Shown here piece by piece: positions 1 through 11,647 of a stretch of 25,449 nt of DNA. The notes beneath the pieces are model-generated. The model did not search any database. It was given only the letters and a program-made list of their open reading frames with translations, and was not told the DNA's origin. The translations under genes were made by a program, and so were the position numbers. Positions within the stretch are counted from its first letter, which is position 1. Each line of letters starts with the position of its first letter. The stretch lies in assembly GCA_003484395.1 (NCBI GenBank), contig DNCV01000073.1, positions 1-25,449 on the forward strand, in the 5' to 3' direction. This DNA is from Dehalococcoidia bacterium. GTDB taxonomy: Bacteria > Chloroflexota > Dehalococcoidia > GIF9 > UBA5629.

Positions 1-1130
1 TGTTGTCTTGCTTTTCTCTTTTCCACAAGCGCTTTAGCTCCTTTTTCATCATTGACATCGATAAACAGATCACCCGCCTGGACAACGCCGTTAATACCGA
101 GAACCACGGCAGGAGTTGCCGGCTCCGCTTTTTTCAATTGCTTCCCCAAATCATTGAACATCGCTTTCACTTTGCCCATCATTGTGCTGATAACAACGAA
201 ATCACCCACCTTCAATGTGCCTTTCTGCACCAGCAGCGTTGCCAGAGGGCCTTTATTTTTATCCATCTTGGATTCAACAACAATACCTTCCGCCAGACAA
301 TCGACTTCAGCCTTCAGTTCCAAAATATCGGCAAGGAGCAGTAGATTCTCCAGCAATTCTCCGATGCCTTCACGTTTCTTTGCAGACACCGCTACACAGA
401 TAACATCACCACCCCATTCCTCTATGACCAGCCCTTGATCGGATAATTGCTGTTTCACCCTGTCGGGATTCGCATTTGCTTTATCAATCTTGTTCAGGGC
501 TACAACAATAGGCACTCCGGCCGCTTTGGCATGGTTAATGGCTTCAACAGTTTGCGGCTGCACGCCGTCATCGGCAGCTACAACGAGAACAGCAATATCC
601 GTTGCCCGCGCACCTCTCGCTCTCATTGCGGTAAATGCTTCATGCCCCGGCGTATCAAGAATAGTAATTTTTCGTCCTTCCATCTCTACCTGATAGGCAC
701 CTATATGCTGTGTGATGGCACCCGCCTCGGTTGCAACGACGTTACTTTTACGGATCGCATCCAGTAAACTGGTTTTCCCGTGATCAACATGGCCCATGAT
801 TGTAATAACCGGAGGCCGGGGTACAAGCTTACCGCCTTCGGATATTTTCGCTTTTATCATCTGCTGCGTTGCAGGGAGGCGTTTTGCACGGAAACCGAAT
901 TCTCTCGCAATACTTTCTGCGATGACAAAATCCACCGTCTGGTTGATATTTGCCATGATACCCATTCGCATGAGCTGTTTGATAGCATCTATTGGGGATA
1001 TCCCCATAGCATCAGCCAGATATTTGACGCTGACGACAGGAGGTAAACTGACTTGGGGCAGCATTCGTACCCCGGTCTTGGATTCCTGCCCTTCATGTCG
1101 CGCTGCAATCTTCTTTTTCTCTTCGGTCAT
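1..1130 (-). CDS. infB: Translation initiation factor IF-2, N-terminal part (cut by window edge)
   Basis: GTPase that places initiator tRNA on the 30S subunit and promotes subunit joining. The frame reads from ATG at 1130 to the left edge without a stop, giving 376 residues. The G1 loop GHVDHGKT is at residues 113-120, followed by DTPGHE (G3) and NKID (G4). Only about 110 residues precede the G domain: one IF2_N-type segment, with no long repetitive N-terminal extension such as E. coli has. The start overlaps the rnpM stop (TAATG), so the two are translationally coupled in a nusA-rnpM-infB operon. The C-terminal domains lie outside the window. Confidence 0.97.
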   Translation of the reverse strand, partial: MTEEKKKIAARHEGQESKTGVRMLPQVSLPPVVSVKYLADAMGISPIDAIKQLMRMGIMANINQTVDFVIAESIAREFGFRAKRLPATQQMIKAKISEGGKLVPRPPVITIMGHVDHGKTSLLDAIRKSNVVATEAGAITQHIGAYQVEMEGRKITILDTPGHEAFTAMRARGARATDIAVLVVAADDGVQPQTVEAINHAKAAGVPIVVALNKIDKANANPDRVKQQLSDQGLVIEEWGGDVICVAVSAKKREGIGELLENLLLLADILELKAEVDCLAEGIVVESKMDKNKGPLATLLVQKGTLKVGDFVVISTMMGKVKAMFNDLGKQLKKAEPATPAVVLGINGVVQAGDLFIDVNDEKGAKALVEKRKARQ

Positions 1131-1444
1131 TATTCTATGCTTCCTTGCTTCGACATGTTTTTACTATATTCAACCAGCCGTTCTCTGGATTCGTCACTCA
1201 GCTTGGTACGCAACACCTGATCAAGTCTATTTTTTGTAAGAGCAGCTTTCCAGCATACAACCGAGTTACAGAGATAGGCACCCCTTCCTGGCATTTTGCC
1301 TTTGGTATCAATCGATATCTCATCACCATTCCTCACAAGACGTATCAGATCCCTCTTATTTTTTACCTGCCTGCATATAACACAACTCCGCTGGGGTACG
1401 CGCAGTTGTCTCATCAATCTATTGCCAGACTCACTAAGAGGCAT
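1130..1444 (-). CDS. rnpM: RnpM/YlxR family RNA-binding protein
   Basis: Small protein of the YlxR family (DUF448), recently described as a modulator of RNase P in Firmicutes; its role in this lineage is inferred. The diagnostic parts are visible: [11 protein letters not shown] near the N-terminus with a CxxC pair, then [12 protein letters not shown] chose ATG 1444 (104 residues) because GAGGAGG stands just upstream. An in-frame ATG at 1459 lies ahead of that site and one at 1414 would shorten the protein. The start lies inside the last codons of nusA (11-base overlap) and the stop overlaps infB, the usual gene order. Confidence 0.92.
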   Translation of the reverse strand: MPLSESGNRLMRQLRVPQRSCVICRQVKNKRDLIRLVRNGDEISIDTKGKMPGRGAYLCNSVVCWKAALTKNRLDQVLRTKLSDESRERLVEYSKNMSKQGSIE

Positions 1445-2855
1445 CTTCCTCCTCAACATACGTATGCTTGGATTTTACCTTTTTCCCTTTGCCTCCGCGA
1501 GCATCAATATCCCTTTTGCCGCCCTTCTGTTTCCTCGCTCTTGAAGGTAGTATATCTTCAGCAAACCGTATCTGCGGACCTGTTGGTGAAATAGGCGGAG
1601 CAGGAAATCCTGTCGTGAATACAAGCTCATAATCAGCCGGTTCCTCTTCCACTGGTTCTTCTTGCTCCTGCTCCTGAATTTCTTCTTGTTCCCCAGGCGC
1701 AGCTTCAATGATAGTATCTGATTCTGCAACCGGAGCAGCAATAACAGCTTCTTCGATTTCTTCAGGTTCTTCAACTTCAACAGCAGGTTCTTCTTCCGCC
1801 GGCAATAGCGCCTTTTCAGCCTCGACTGCAGAGAGACTCTTTATATCAATTCTCCAGCCGGTAAGTTTTGCCGCCAGACGGGCGTTCTGTCCTTCTTTGC
1901 CGATAGCAAGCGATAACTGCTTGTCCGGTACGACAACCGTGGCAACGCCTTCTTCTGCATTCAACTCAACATGCGACACCTGGGCAGGGCTCAGCGCATT
2001 CGCAATGAAAACCTTTTGGTCATCGGACCACTGGATCACATCGATTTTCTCGCCGTTGAATTCATTAATGATGTTCTGAATTCTAATGCCCCGCAGACCG
2101 ACGCAACAGCCTATGGGATCGATCCCTTCCTGACGGGCAACGACTGCAACTTTACTCCTGTATCCCGGCTCACGTGCAACTGCCTTTAACTCTACTGCCC
2201 CACTCGCTATTTCAGGTATCTCCAGCTCAAATAAACGCCGCAACAGATCACGGTGGGCGCGGGATAAAATAATCTCAGAACCTCTCGGCTTCTTCTGAAC
2301 GTCGAGAAGATAGAATTTCAGCCGGCGTCCGATGCGATAGCGCTCGTTATGCACCTGCTCTTTAAGCGGCAAAATCGCTTCTGCCTTGCCGACATCAACA
2401 TAAATTGCATCAGGAGTAAGCCGCTGTATTGAACCCGTAATAATATCAGTCACCCTGAAGGTGAACTCTTTAAAAATAGTATCGTGTTCCGCTTCATGTA
2501 ACCGCTGCAGGATCACCTGACGCGCCGTCTGTGCAGCAATACGTCCCGAATTCGGAGGCGTATCTTCGATGCTGATGACATCATCGATACGGGCATTCTT
2601 ATCGATTTTACGGGCATCCTTGAGCGTTATTTCGAGGAGCTGATCAGTAACCTCCTCGACTACTTTCTTCCTGACATATACTTTCACATCTCCGGTGCTC
2701 GAACTGATTTTCACTACGATGTCCTGAGTAGGAGAAAAGATATTCTTCTTATAAGCTGATACGAGAGCTGATTCAACAGCAGCTAATACTACCTCTTTGG
2801 ACAGATTTTTCTCTGCCGCCAGTTGAGTTATAGCAACCATGAATTCGGTTTTCAT
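1434..2855 (-). CDS. nusA: Transcription termination/antitermination factor NusA
   Basis: Binds RNA polymerase and nascent RNA and controls pausing, termination and antitermination. 473 residues: N-terminal polymerase-binding domain (about 1-125), S1 domain (about 134-200), KH1 with CVGLRGIRIQN (250-261) and KH2 with AIGKEGQNARLA (317-328). After residue 345 the protein runs into a long acidic, proline/glutamate-rich tail and ends in a basic glycine/lysine segment. No E. coli-type acidic repeats are visible, so the tail is a lineage-specific extension. It is the first gene of a nusA-rnpM-infB operon, with a candidate promoter and a terminator-like leader hairpin upstream. Confidence 0.97.
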   Translation of the reverse strand: MKTEFMVAITQLAAEKNLSKEVVLAAVESALVSAYKKNIFSPTQDIVVKISSSTGDVKVYVRKKVVEEVTDQLLEITLKDARKIDKNARIDDVISIEDTPPNSGRIAAQTARQVILQRLHEAEHDTIFKEFTFRVTDIITGSIQRLTPDAIYVDVGKAEAILPLKEQVHNERYRIGRRLKFYLLDVQKKPRGSEIILSRAHRDLLRRLFELEIPEIASGAVELKAVAREPGYRSKVAVVARQEGIDPIGCCVGLRGIRIQNIINEFNGEKIDVIQWSDDQKVFIANALSPAQVSHVELNAEEGVATVVVPDKQLSLAIGKEGQNARLAAKLTGWRIDIKSLSAVEAEKALLPAEEEPAVEVEEPEEIEEAVIAAPVAESDTIIEAAPGEQEEIQEQEQEEPVEEEPADYELVFTTGFPAPPISPTGPQIRFAEDILPSRARKQKGGKRDIDARGGKGKKVKSKHTYVEEEDAS

Positions 2856-2897
2856 CGACTATCAACCCCCATAATGCGTTCCCGCATATTACTCCAA

Positions 2898-2926
2898 TAA
2901 AAAAGTGGGACTCAGGCCCCACTTTT
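2898..2926 (-). terminator. Terminator-like hairpin between dxs and nusA (possible leader attenuator)
   Basis: On the minus strand a 9-bp stem (AAAAGTGGG / CCCACTTTT, arms 2926-2918 and 2909-2901) with an 8-base loop runs directly into TTATT. This is an intrinsic terminator reading toward nusA. The plus-strand side has no T run. It can end dxs transcripts. A promoter-like sequence at 2950-2978 lies upstream of the hairpin, so the hairpin may also sit in the nusA 5' leader and act as an attenuator. Confidence 0.75.
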
Positions 2927-2949
2927 AAGTCAAGAATAGGTTTTGAAAT

Positions 2950-2978
2950 ATTGTAACACACCGCTTACATAAAAACAA
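2950..2978 (-). promoter_or_regulatory. Candidate sigma-70-type promoter for nusA-rnpM-infB
   Basis: Minus strand: -35 TTGTTT (2978-2973), 17-base spacer, -10 TACAAT (2955-2950). The predicted start near 2943 gives a leader of about 88 bases that contains the hairpin at 2898-2926. No equally good promoter is visible between the hairpin and the nusA start. Confidence 0.55.
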
Positions 2979-3020
2979 ATGTATCGGGGCTTCACAGAAC
3001 GTTACATCGTCAATCCTCCA

Positions 3021-4922
3021 TTAAATTGTCCGCACACTCTGTTTACGCTGTGCATGCAGCAAGGACGCCACCTCATTAACAATCCCTTCTGCATTTAGTC
3101 CATATTTGGCACGAAGAACATGCTGAGGGCCGTGTTCGACAAATTCATCAGGTATGCCCAGACGTTTCACCTGGATATTGCTTATACCCGAGGAAGACAA
3201 AAGTTCAAGCACAGCAGCACCGAAACCGCTGCTTAAAACGTTCTCCTCAACAGTCAATACTTTTCGGGTATTTGCTGCCAGATCAAGTATCGACGATGAA
3301 TCGAGTGGCCTTGCGAATCGTGCATTAAATACGGCAGCGTCTATTCCCAGCTTCTGTAACTGCTGTGATGCAGCCAACGCAGGCTGAACCATTGCTCCTA
3401 TGGCAATAATAGCAATATCCTTGCCTGATACAAGCAGCTCACCTTTTCCTGCCGGTAACTGATGCAAGTCAGCATCAAGAGAAACACCCAGCCCGGGACT
3501 TCTAGGATACCGGATAGCCATAGGATGAGCGTTTTGTACTCCGGTAAATAGCATGTGCTGCAATTCGTTTTCGTCCTTGGGGGCAGCTACAATCATATTG
3601 GGCATGAATGACAAATAGGAAAGGTCAAATATCCCCTGATGAGTTTTGCCGTCATCACCGACAATACCACCGCGGTCGAGAGCAAAGACTACCGATAAAT
3701 CCTGCAAACAGACATCATGCAATATTTGATCGAAGGCACGCTGTAAAAACGTGGAGTAGATAGCAACAACAGGCTTGAATCCCCGTATTGCAAGGCCAGC
3801 AGCCAGAGTGACGGCATGTTCCTCACAAATACCGACATCAAAAAATCTTTCAGGGAACTCTTTGGCTACATCTTGCAGACAATTCCCTTCAGACATGGCA
3901 GCGGTAATAACCACAACTTTTGGATCATTCCGTGTAATCGTAAGCATGGTATCTGAAAACGTCTCGCTGTAGGTTGGAATCTTCGGCGTAATATCGGATT
4001 GTTTTGTCCGTTTAGGCGATACGCTATGATAAAGCTGGGGAGACTGTTCGGCAGCAGAGAAACCCTTGCCCTTCGTCGTTACGATATGGAGGAAAACAGG
4101 CCCGTCCGTATAATGCTTCGCCTGTTCGAACGCTGCCGTAAGATCCGCGATGGAATGCCCATCAAAAGGCCCCATATACATAAATCCAAGCTCTTCCCAG
4201 AGGAACGTCGGCATAGCAACCGCTTTTGCTCCACGGGTAAGGCGATTGATTAATGATTCGAGTTTCTTTCCCCAGTTTGATGCGGACAGAAATTTTATCG
4301 ATGCCTTTTTGGCTTCCTTAACCCTGTTATCAAGTCGAATGCTACTCAGTGCCCTTGATAATGCTCCTACAGTCGGCGAAATAGACATGCCATTATCGAT
4401 AAGCATTACAATAAGACGGGTGCCGATATGACCGGCATGATTGAGTGCTTCAAATGCCATGCCTCCCGTCAGCGAACCATCACCGATGACGGCGATCACG
4501 TTATGCTTCTCTCCGGCAAGATCGCGAGCGATAGCCATACCGAGTGCTGCAGAGATTGACGTGCTGGCGTGTCCGGCGGCAAACGCGTCATGTTCGCTCT
4601 CCGCAGGATCAGGGAAGCCAGATATCCCCTTATACTGTCTGAGAGAAGAGAAACGCCCCTGCCTGCCCGTCAGCAATTTATGTACATAGCTTTGATGACC
4701 GGCATCCCAGATTATCTTATCAACGGGGCTGTTAAAAACACGATGCAGAGCGACAGTAAACTCAACGACACCCAGATTGGATGCAAGATGCCCTCCGGTT
4801 TCCGTTACCGTTTTTACGAGAACTTCTCTAATCTCCGAACATAATTCATCCAGCTCTTCTGAAGATAATTGTTTCAGAGCTTCCTGAAAATTTTGAGTGT
4901 ATAATCGATCTGTCATACTCAT
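3021..4922 (-). CDS. dxs: 1-deoxy-D-xylulose-5-phosphate synthase
   Basis: Thiamine-diphosphate enzyme that condenses pyruvate with glyceraldehyde-3-phosphate, the first step of the MEP isoprenoid pathway. 633 residues, normal for the family. GHQSYVHKLLTGR is near residue 75, and the ThDP/Mg motif runs from GDGS (147-150) to DNGMS (176-180). The catalytic Glu of the pyrimidine domain is in GICEEHAV (E367), and a C-terminal transketolase domain follows. The start is ATG 4922; a second ATG two codons later is possible. The gene has its own candidate promoter downstream of uppS, whose product uses polyprenyl precursors from this pathway. Confidence 0.97.
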   Translation of the reverse strand: MSMTDRLYTQNFQEALKQLSSEELDELCSEIREVLVKTVTETGGHLASNLGVVEFTVALHRVFNSPVDKIIWDAGHQSYVHKLLTGRQGRFSSLRQYKGISGFPDPAESEHDAFAAGHASTSISAALGMAIARDLAGEKHNVIAVIGDGSLTGGMAFEALNHAGHIGTRLIVMLIDNGMSISPTVGALSRALSSIRLDNRVKEAKKASIKFLSASNWGKKLESLINRLTRGAKAVAMPTFLWEELGFMYMGPFDGHSIADLTAAFEQAKHYTDGPVFLHIVTTKGKGFSAAEQSPQLYHSVSPKRTKQSDITPKIPTYSETFSDTMLTITRNDPKVVVITAAMSEGNCLQDVAKEFPERFFDVGICEEHAVTLAAGLAIRGFKPVVAIYSTFLQRAFDQILHDVCLQDLSVVFALDRGGIVGDDGKTHQGIFDLSYLSFMPNMIVAAPKDENELQHMLFTGVQNAHPMAIRYPRSPGLGVSLDADLHQLPAGKGELLVSGKDIAIIAIGAMVQPALAASQQLQKLGIDAAVFNARFARPLDSSSILDLAANTRKVLTVEENVLSSGFGAAVLELLSSSGISNIQVKRLGIPDEFVEHGPQHVLRAKYGLNAEGIVNEVASLLHAQRKQSVRTI

Positions 4923-4989
4923 CTCTACTCAGGCAACCTATAGGCCGCTTGTTATTATCAACACAACTATCGATCTCAAACGATTGAAT

Positions 4990-5018
4990 AGGATAAAACG
5001 GAACAGAATCATTGTCAA
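4990..5018 (-). promoter_or_regulatory. Candidate sigma-70 promoter for dxs
   Basis: Minus strand: consensus -35 TTGACA (5018-5013), 17-base spacer, -10 TATCCT (4995-4990). It lies in the 131-base gap between the uppS stop and the dxs start and predicts a leader of about 60 bases. I see no terminator in this gap, so read-through from uppS is also possible. Confidence 0.7.
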
Positions 5019-5053
5019 CTGCCCTGAAGTAAGGCCAGCCTATGAATATAATA

Positions 5054-5767
5054 CTAACACCCTGCCAATTTCCCAAAACGTCGCTGCCTTTGGTTGTAGT
5101 TAATTAATGCAGCCTCAATCTCTTGTTCCTTAAAATCCGGCCATAAAACAAGCGTGCTGTAGATTTCTGCATACGCAGCTTGCCACAGCAAAAAATTACT
5201 CAACCTCATTTCGCCGCCGGTGCGGATAATCAAATCGGGATCAGGTATATCAGCAGTAAATAAATAGCGGGCAACTGTATTCTCATCTACCTTTTTTGAG
5301 GGTATTCCGCTGTCAATAATTCTCCGTACCGCCCTGACTATCTCATCGCGACCACCGTAATTGAATGCCAAATTCAGTATCATCGCAGAATTGTTTGCCG
5401 TAAGTTCGATTACTTCTCGTATCTTATCCTGAATAATCCTGGGAATTCCTTCGATCGTCCCCAGATGACGTACCCTGATATTCTGTTCACGGGCGACAGC
5501 AAGTCCGGCATCCAAATTTGCAATGAACAACTTCATCAGCCCGTCCACTTCACCCGATGGACGACCCCAGTTCTCGGTTGAAAAAACGAACAGTGTTAAA
5601 TAGGGAATGCCATAGCGCCTTATGTTTTCGATGACGGAACGGGCATTATACGCACCCTGTTTATGCCCTTCGCTTCTCGGAAGGTTATGTTCCTGTGCCC
5701 AACGTCCATTGCCATCCATGATAATGGCTACATGTTGTGGTAATTGATTAAATTTTTCTGAGAGCAT
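5054..5767 (-). CDS. uppS: Isoprenyl transferase (undecaprenyl diphosphate synthase family)
   Basis: cis-Prenyltransferase that adds isopentenyl diphosphate units to make the polyprenyl carrier lipid used for cell-surface glycans. 237 residues. The catalytic Asp is D18 in MDGNGRWA. FSTENWGRP follows, and the C-terminal signature RTGGEMRLSNFLLWQ contains the residues that bind the homoallylic diphosphate. It sits between the zinc-ribbon gene and dxs. A terminator hairpin lies 34 bases upstream of its start, leaving little room for a separate promoter. Exact product length (C55 or other) cannot be read from the sequence. Confidence 0.95.
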   Translation of the reverse strand: MLSEKFNQLPQHVAIIMDGNGRWAQEHNLPRSEGHKQGAYNARSVIENIRRYGIPYLTLFVFSTENWGRPSGEVDGLMKLFIANLDAGLAVAREQNIRVRHLGTIEGIPRIIQDKIREVIELTANNSAMILNLAFNYGGRDEIVRAVRRIIDSGIPSKKVDENTVARYLFTADIPDPDLIIRTGGEMRLSNFLLWQAAYAEIYSTLVLWPDFKEQEIEAALINYNQRQRRFGKLAGC

Positions 5768-5800
5768 ACATATCTATTAGCAAAATACATGCGGATAAAG

Positions 5801-5845
5801 AAAAAGGCCGAGCCACACCGCTTAAGCGCCGTTGCCCGACCTTTT
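5801..5845 (-). terminator. Intrinsic terminator after the zinc-ribbon gene
   Basis: Minus strand: AAAAGGTCGGGC pairs with GGCTCGGCCTTTT (12 bp, two G-U pairs) and a T run follows. The loop holds a small inner palindrome, CGCTTAAGCG. It lies 27 bases after the zinc-ribbon stop and just upstream of uppS, so uppS needs either partial read-through or a promoter inside or right after the hairpin. Confidence 0.8.
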
Positions 5846-5871
5846 CAGAAGACCCCTGGTATTCGAGAATC

Positions 5872-6012
5872 CTAGCTCTTGCCGATTCTGAACATCTTGG
5901 TGCCGCAGGTCGGACAAACGCCCTGGGTCGCCGGTTTTCCGTTCTTCATTTTGATTGCTTTGGGATTCTTCATCTCTTTCTTGGCTCGGCATTTCATACA
6001 GTAAGCTTGCAT
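5872..6012 (-). CDS. 46-residue zinc-ribbon protein (DUF5679-like)
   Basis: A 46-residue protein with two CxxC knuckles: YCMKC near the N-terminus and VCPTCG near the C-terminus. The basic linker between them is rich in Lys, and the ending is KMFRIGKS. The layout matches the DUF5679 family of unknown function, common in Actinobacteria and Chloroflexota; I recall this from family knowledge. The start is ATG 6012 with a strong GGGAGGT site upstream. The gene has its own consensus-like promoter and its own terminator, so it forms a single-gene, probably well expressed unit. A nucleic-acid or ribosome-associated role would be a guess. An overlapping 66-codon frame in another phase is a shadow. 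Confidence 0.88.
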   Translation of the reverse strand: MQAYCMKCRAKKEMKNPKAIKMKNGKPATQGVCPTCGTKMFRIGKS

Positions 6013-6041
6013 TTAAGATCAACCTCCCTTTTTAATTTACG

Positions 6042-6070
6042 ATGATATCGTATTTGTACACTCGTGTCAA
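6042..6070 (-). promoter_or_regulatory. Strong sigma-70-type promoter for the zinc-ribbon gene
   Basis: Minus strand: -35 TTGACA (6070-6065), 17-base spacer, -10 TATCAT (6047-6042). The predicted start near 6035 gives a leader of about 23 bases that carries the GGGAGGT ribosome-binding site. Confidence 0.8.
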
Positions 6071-6105
6071 TAGGAAACAAGTACTAAAATGAAAGTTTTT
6101 TAAAA

Positions 6106-7515
6106 TTAAACTCCAATCAGCTTTCGCCCGGCGGATAGCAGATCGTTAACTTTCTGCATGCTGTCGCTTTCCGCATAGATACGGACAAGGGGTTCCGTCC
6201 CAGAAAACCGCAGCAGCAGCCAGGAATCATCTTCGAGCATGTAGCGGAAACCATCCTGGGTATCAAGTTTTTTCACTTTCATCCCCGCAAGCACGTCAAC
6301 CGGCCCCAGCCTGCCCAGTAATGTCTTGCCCTCATTCCCGCTGAGATGATGGTCGATGCGATCATAGTAATGCTCGCCCACCTTGCTGAACAGATAGGCC
6401 ACCAGTTGAGACGGCGTTTTGCCGGTTTTCACCATAAGATCGAGGAAAAAGAGGCCGGCCAGAATACCGTCACGCTCAGGTACATTGCCTTTGAATCCAT
6501 ATCCACCGCTCTCCTCACCGCCAATCATGGCATCCTTGTCCACCATAACCGGGGCAACATATTTGAAACCCACTTTCGTTTCATAAACAGGCACATCGTA
6601 AAGCTTGCCCAGCCGGTAAATCATGGTGGTGGAGCAGAGGCTTTTCACAATAGGGCCGCGCTCCTTGCGCACGTCGAGCAGGTAGAGCGACAGCAAGGCG
6701 AAAACCTGATGGGGGTTAAGAAATACACCGTTCTCATCGACGATGCCGATCCTGTCCGAATCGCCGTCATTGGCGATGCCGACATCAGCCTTCGATTTCT
6801 TTACCAGCGTAGATAGCTCCTGCAGATTTTTGGCGATCGGCTCCGGCTGCAATCCGGGAAACGCCGGGTTGCGCTCGCCATGAAGCTCGACAAGGTCGAT
6901 TTTTCCGCCCTGAAATAGCTCCCGAAAATAGCCGATGCCCGCTCCGAACATGGCATCATGGACCACATTCAGCTTACACCGACTCAGGGCTTTGTAATCG
7001 ATCAGACCAGCGATATGATCGCGGTAGGCCGGGAACGGATCGAAAAATTCGATGAGCCCATCTTTTTTGCCCGTTTCAATATCAATGCGTTTTATGGTGC
7101 TAGCGGAGAGCGCATGGTTGGCGTGATGCTGGATTTTCTCCACTATATCCCCGGGCGCACTGGCGCCTGAGGAGTCCTTATATTTGAAACCGTTCCATCG
7201 TCCCGGATTGTGGCTGGCGGTGATGACCACCCCTCCGGCAGCCTTGTAGGCAACGATCGCATAGCTGAGCACCGGCGTAGGCACAGCGTTCGATGAAAGG
7301 TAAACCTTGATTCCGTTAGCAGCGATAACCTCCGCGGTTGCCGCGGCAAAATCCTCGGAGGCAAAACGGGTATCATAGCCGATGACGACAGGTTTTCTTG
7401 TTTGCTGTACTTCTCTCAGATATTCGACCACCCCCTGCGCACAGGCACGCACATTGTCAAAAGTAAAATCTTCGGCAATAACGGCACGCCAGCCATCAGT
7501 TCCGAATGTTATCAT
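6106..7515 (-). CDS. Alpha-D-phosphohexomutase (phosphoglucomutase/phosphomannomutase family)
   Basis: Interconverts hexose 1- and 6-phosphates through a phosphoserine. 469 residues with all four family signatures: catalytic serine S101 in TASHNP, Mg loop DGDSDR (250-255), sugar-specificity loop GGEESGG (332-338) and phosphate-binding RFSGTEP (436-442). The GEESGG form fits glucose and/or mannose phosphate rather than GlmM, but the substrate cannot be fixed from sequence alone. AAGGAG stands 9 bases before the ATG. It follows metK by 49 bases and is probably the last gene of that transcript; no hairpin terminator is visible after it. Confidence 0.93.
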   Translation of the reverse strand: MITFGTDGWRAVIAEDFTFDNVRACAQGVVEYLREVQQTRKPVVIGYDTRFASEDFAAATAEVIAANGIKVYLSSNAVPTPVLSYAIVAYKAAGGVVITASHNPGRWNGFKYKDSSGASAPGDIVEKIQHHANHALSASTIKRIDIETGKKDGLIEFFDPFPAYRDHIAGLIDYKALSRCKLNVVHDAMFGAGIGYFRELFQGGKIDLVELHGERNPAFPGLQPEPIAKNLQELSTLVKKSKADVGIANDGDSDRIGIVDENGVFLNPHQVFALLSLYLLDVRKERGPIVKSLCSTTMIYRLGKLYDVPVYETKVGFKYVAPVMVDKDAMIGGEESGGYGFKGNVPERDGILAGLFFLDLMVKTGKTPSQLVAYLFSKVGEHYYDRIDHHLSGNEGKTLLGRLGPVDVLAGMKVKKLDTQDGFRYMLEDDSWLLLRFSGTEPLVRIYAESDSMQKVNDLLSAGRKLIGV

Positions 7516-7564
7516 GTCACTTCTCCTTCTTTATTGTTGCCGCCGGTTCTATAATGCCGGCCGC

Positions 7565-8776
7565 CTACTTTAAGCCGGCTTCTTTCCGCAGTGCAGCAGC
7601 TTTATCCGTTTTCTCCCAGGGAACCTCAATGTCGGTTCTGCCAAAATGGCCGTAAGCAGCGAGCGGCAGGTAGATGGGACGCCTCAAATCAAAGTGGCGT
7701 ATGATCGCCTCCGGGCGCAAATCGAAATGCTTCTTGATCAGTTTGAGTATGAGATCATCCGAAATCTTTCCGGTACCGAACGTCTCCACAGAGAGCGACA
7801 GAGGATGAGCGACGCCGATCGAGTAGGAAATTTGCAATTCGCAGCGATCCGTCAGTCCTGCGGCAACGACATTTTTGGCCACATATCTGGCCATATAGCT
7901 TGCGGAACGGTCGACTTTCGTCGGATCCTTGCCTGAAAAAGCTCCGCCGCCGTGCCTGCCCGCTCCGCCATAGGTGTCCACGAGTATTTTGCGTCCGGTG
8001 AACCCGGTATCGGAAACAGGGCCGCCGATCTCAAACCGGCCAGCACTATTTACGTAGTATTTGGTTTTGCTATCGAGCAGCTTTGCCGGAATGATCGCCT
8101 TTACGACTTTCTCTATGATATCGCGATGAATCGTCTCGTTATCGACATCGGGATCGTGGTGAGCGCCGATAACGACAGCCTCCACTCTCTTCGGAACGCC
8201 ATGGTCATATTCAACTGTCACCTGCGATTTCCCATCGGGACGCAGGTAAGGGATTGTTTTTTCCTTTCTGGTCTGAGCCAACCGCTGTGCCAATTTGTGA
8301 GCCAGCGCAATGGGCAGAGGCATAAGCTCCGGAGTCTCGTTACAGGCGAGACCGAACATCATGCCCTGGTCTCCGGCGCCGGTTTTATCGAGGTCATCTT
8401 TACCATTGGTGCCGCGTGTCTCCAGCGCACGGGTAACGCCGGCATTAATATCCGTCGATTGCTGCTTGATCGATACCATGATGCCGCAACTGCGATAATC
8501 GAATCCATAGTCGGGATTGGTATAGCCGATACGGCGCACGACATCGCGCACCACATCGGGAATTTCGACATAGCTCTGCGTTGTAATCTCTCCAAGGACG
8601 ACCACAAGGCCGAGTGTCACCGCAGTTTCACAGGCAACGTGAGCATATTTATCGTTTTCCAGTATTGCATCGAGAACGGCATCGGATATTTGATCGCACA
8701 TCTTATCGGGATGCCCTTCGGTCACCGATTCCGAGGTAAATAAATAGGAAGCATCGTTGAGGAAACTCATTGACAT
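7565..8776 (-). CDS. metK: S-adenosylmethionine synthetase
   Basis: Makes S-adenosylmethionine from methionine and ATP. 403 residues, normal length. Visible motifs are GHPDKMCDQ near residue 21, [10 protein letters not shown] (ATP-binding hexapeptide) and [16 protein letters not shown] (P-loop-like). I chose ATG 8776 because AAGGAG stands 8 bases before it; the frame is open 26 codons further upstream but that part has no family character. It lies 22 bases after ahcY, so making SAM and clearing SAH appear to be co-transcribed. Confidence 0.97.
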   Translation of the reverse strand: MSMSFLNDASYLFTSESVTEGHPDKMCDQISDAVLDAILENDKYAHVACETAVTLGLVVVLGEITTQSYVEIPDVVRDVVRRIGYTNPDYGFDYRSCGIMVSIKQQSTDINAGVTRALETRGTNGKDDLDKTGAGDQGMMFGLACNETPELMPLPIALAHKLAQRLAQTRKEKTIPYLRPDGKSQVTVEYDHGVPKRVEAVVIGAHHDPDVDNETIHRDIIEKVVKAIIPAKLLDSKTKYYVNSAGRFEIGGPVSDTGFTGRKILVDTYGGAGRHGGGAFSGKDPTKVDRSASYMARYVAKNVVAAGLTDRCELQISYSIGVAHPLSLSVETFGTGKISDDLILKLIKKHFDLRPEAIIRHFDLRRPIYLPLAAYGHFGRTDIEVPWEKTDKAAALRKEAGLK

Positions 8777-8798
8777 CGTTAATTCTCCTTCAAGTTGA

Positions 8799-11623
<2,825 letters not shown>

Positions 11624-11647
11624 GATCCAATCTTCTACCTGCACAAT

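Noticed and set aside
1475..1780. 101-codon lysine/leucine-rich frame inside nusA
   Set aside because: Out-of-phase reading of the glutamate-rich tail of nusA.
2852..2872. Six-codon leader frame (MGVDSR) whose TGA overlaps the nusA ATG
   Set aside because: It could couple translation, but it has no ribosome-binding site of its own and such ATGA overlaps arise by chance.
5822..6022. 66-codon minus-strand frame overlapping the zinc-ribbon gene
   Set aside because: Different phase of the same DNA; the 46-codon frame has the CxxC knuckles and the better ribosome-binding site, and this frame runs into the terminator.
7952..8743. 263-codon open frame on the plus strand
   Set aside because: Antisense to the conserved core of metK, with no ribosome-binding site or recognisable domain.
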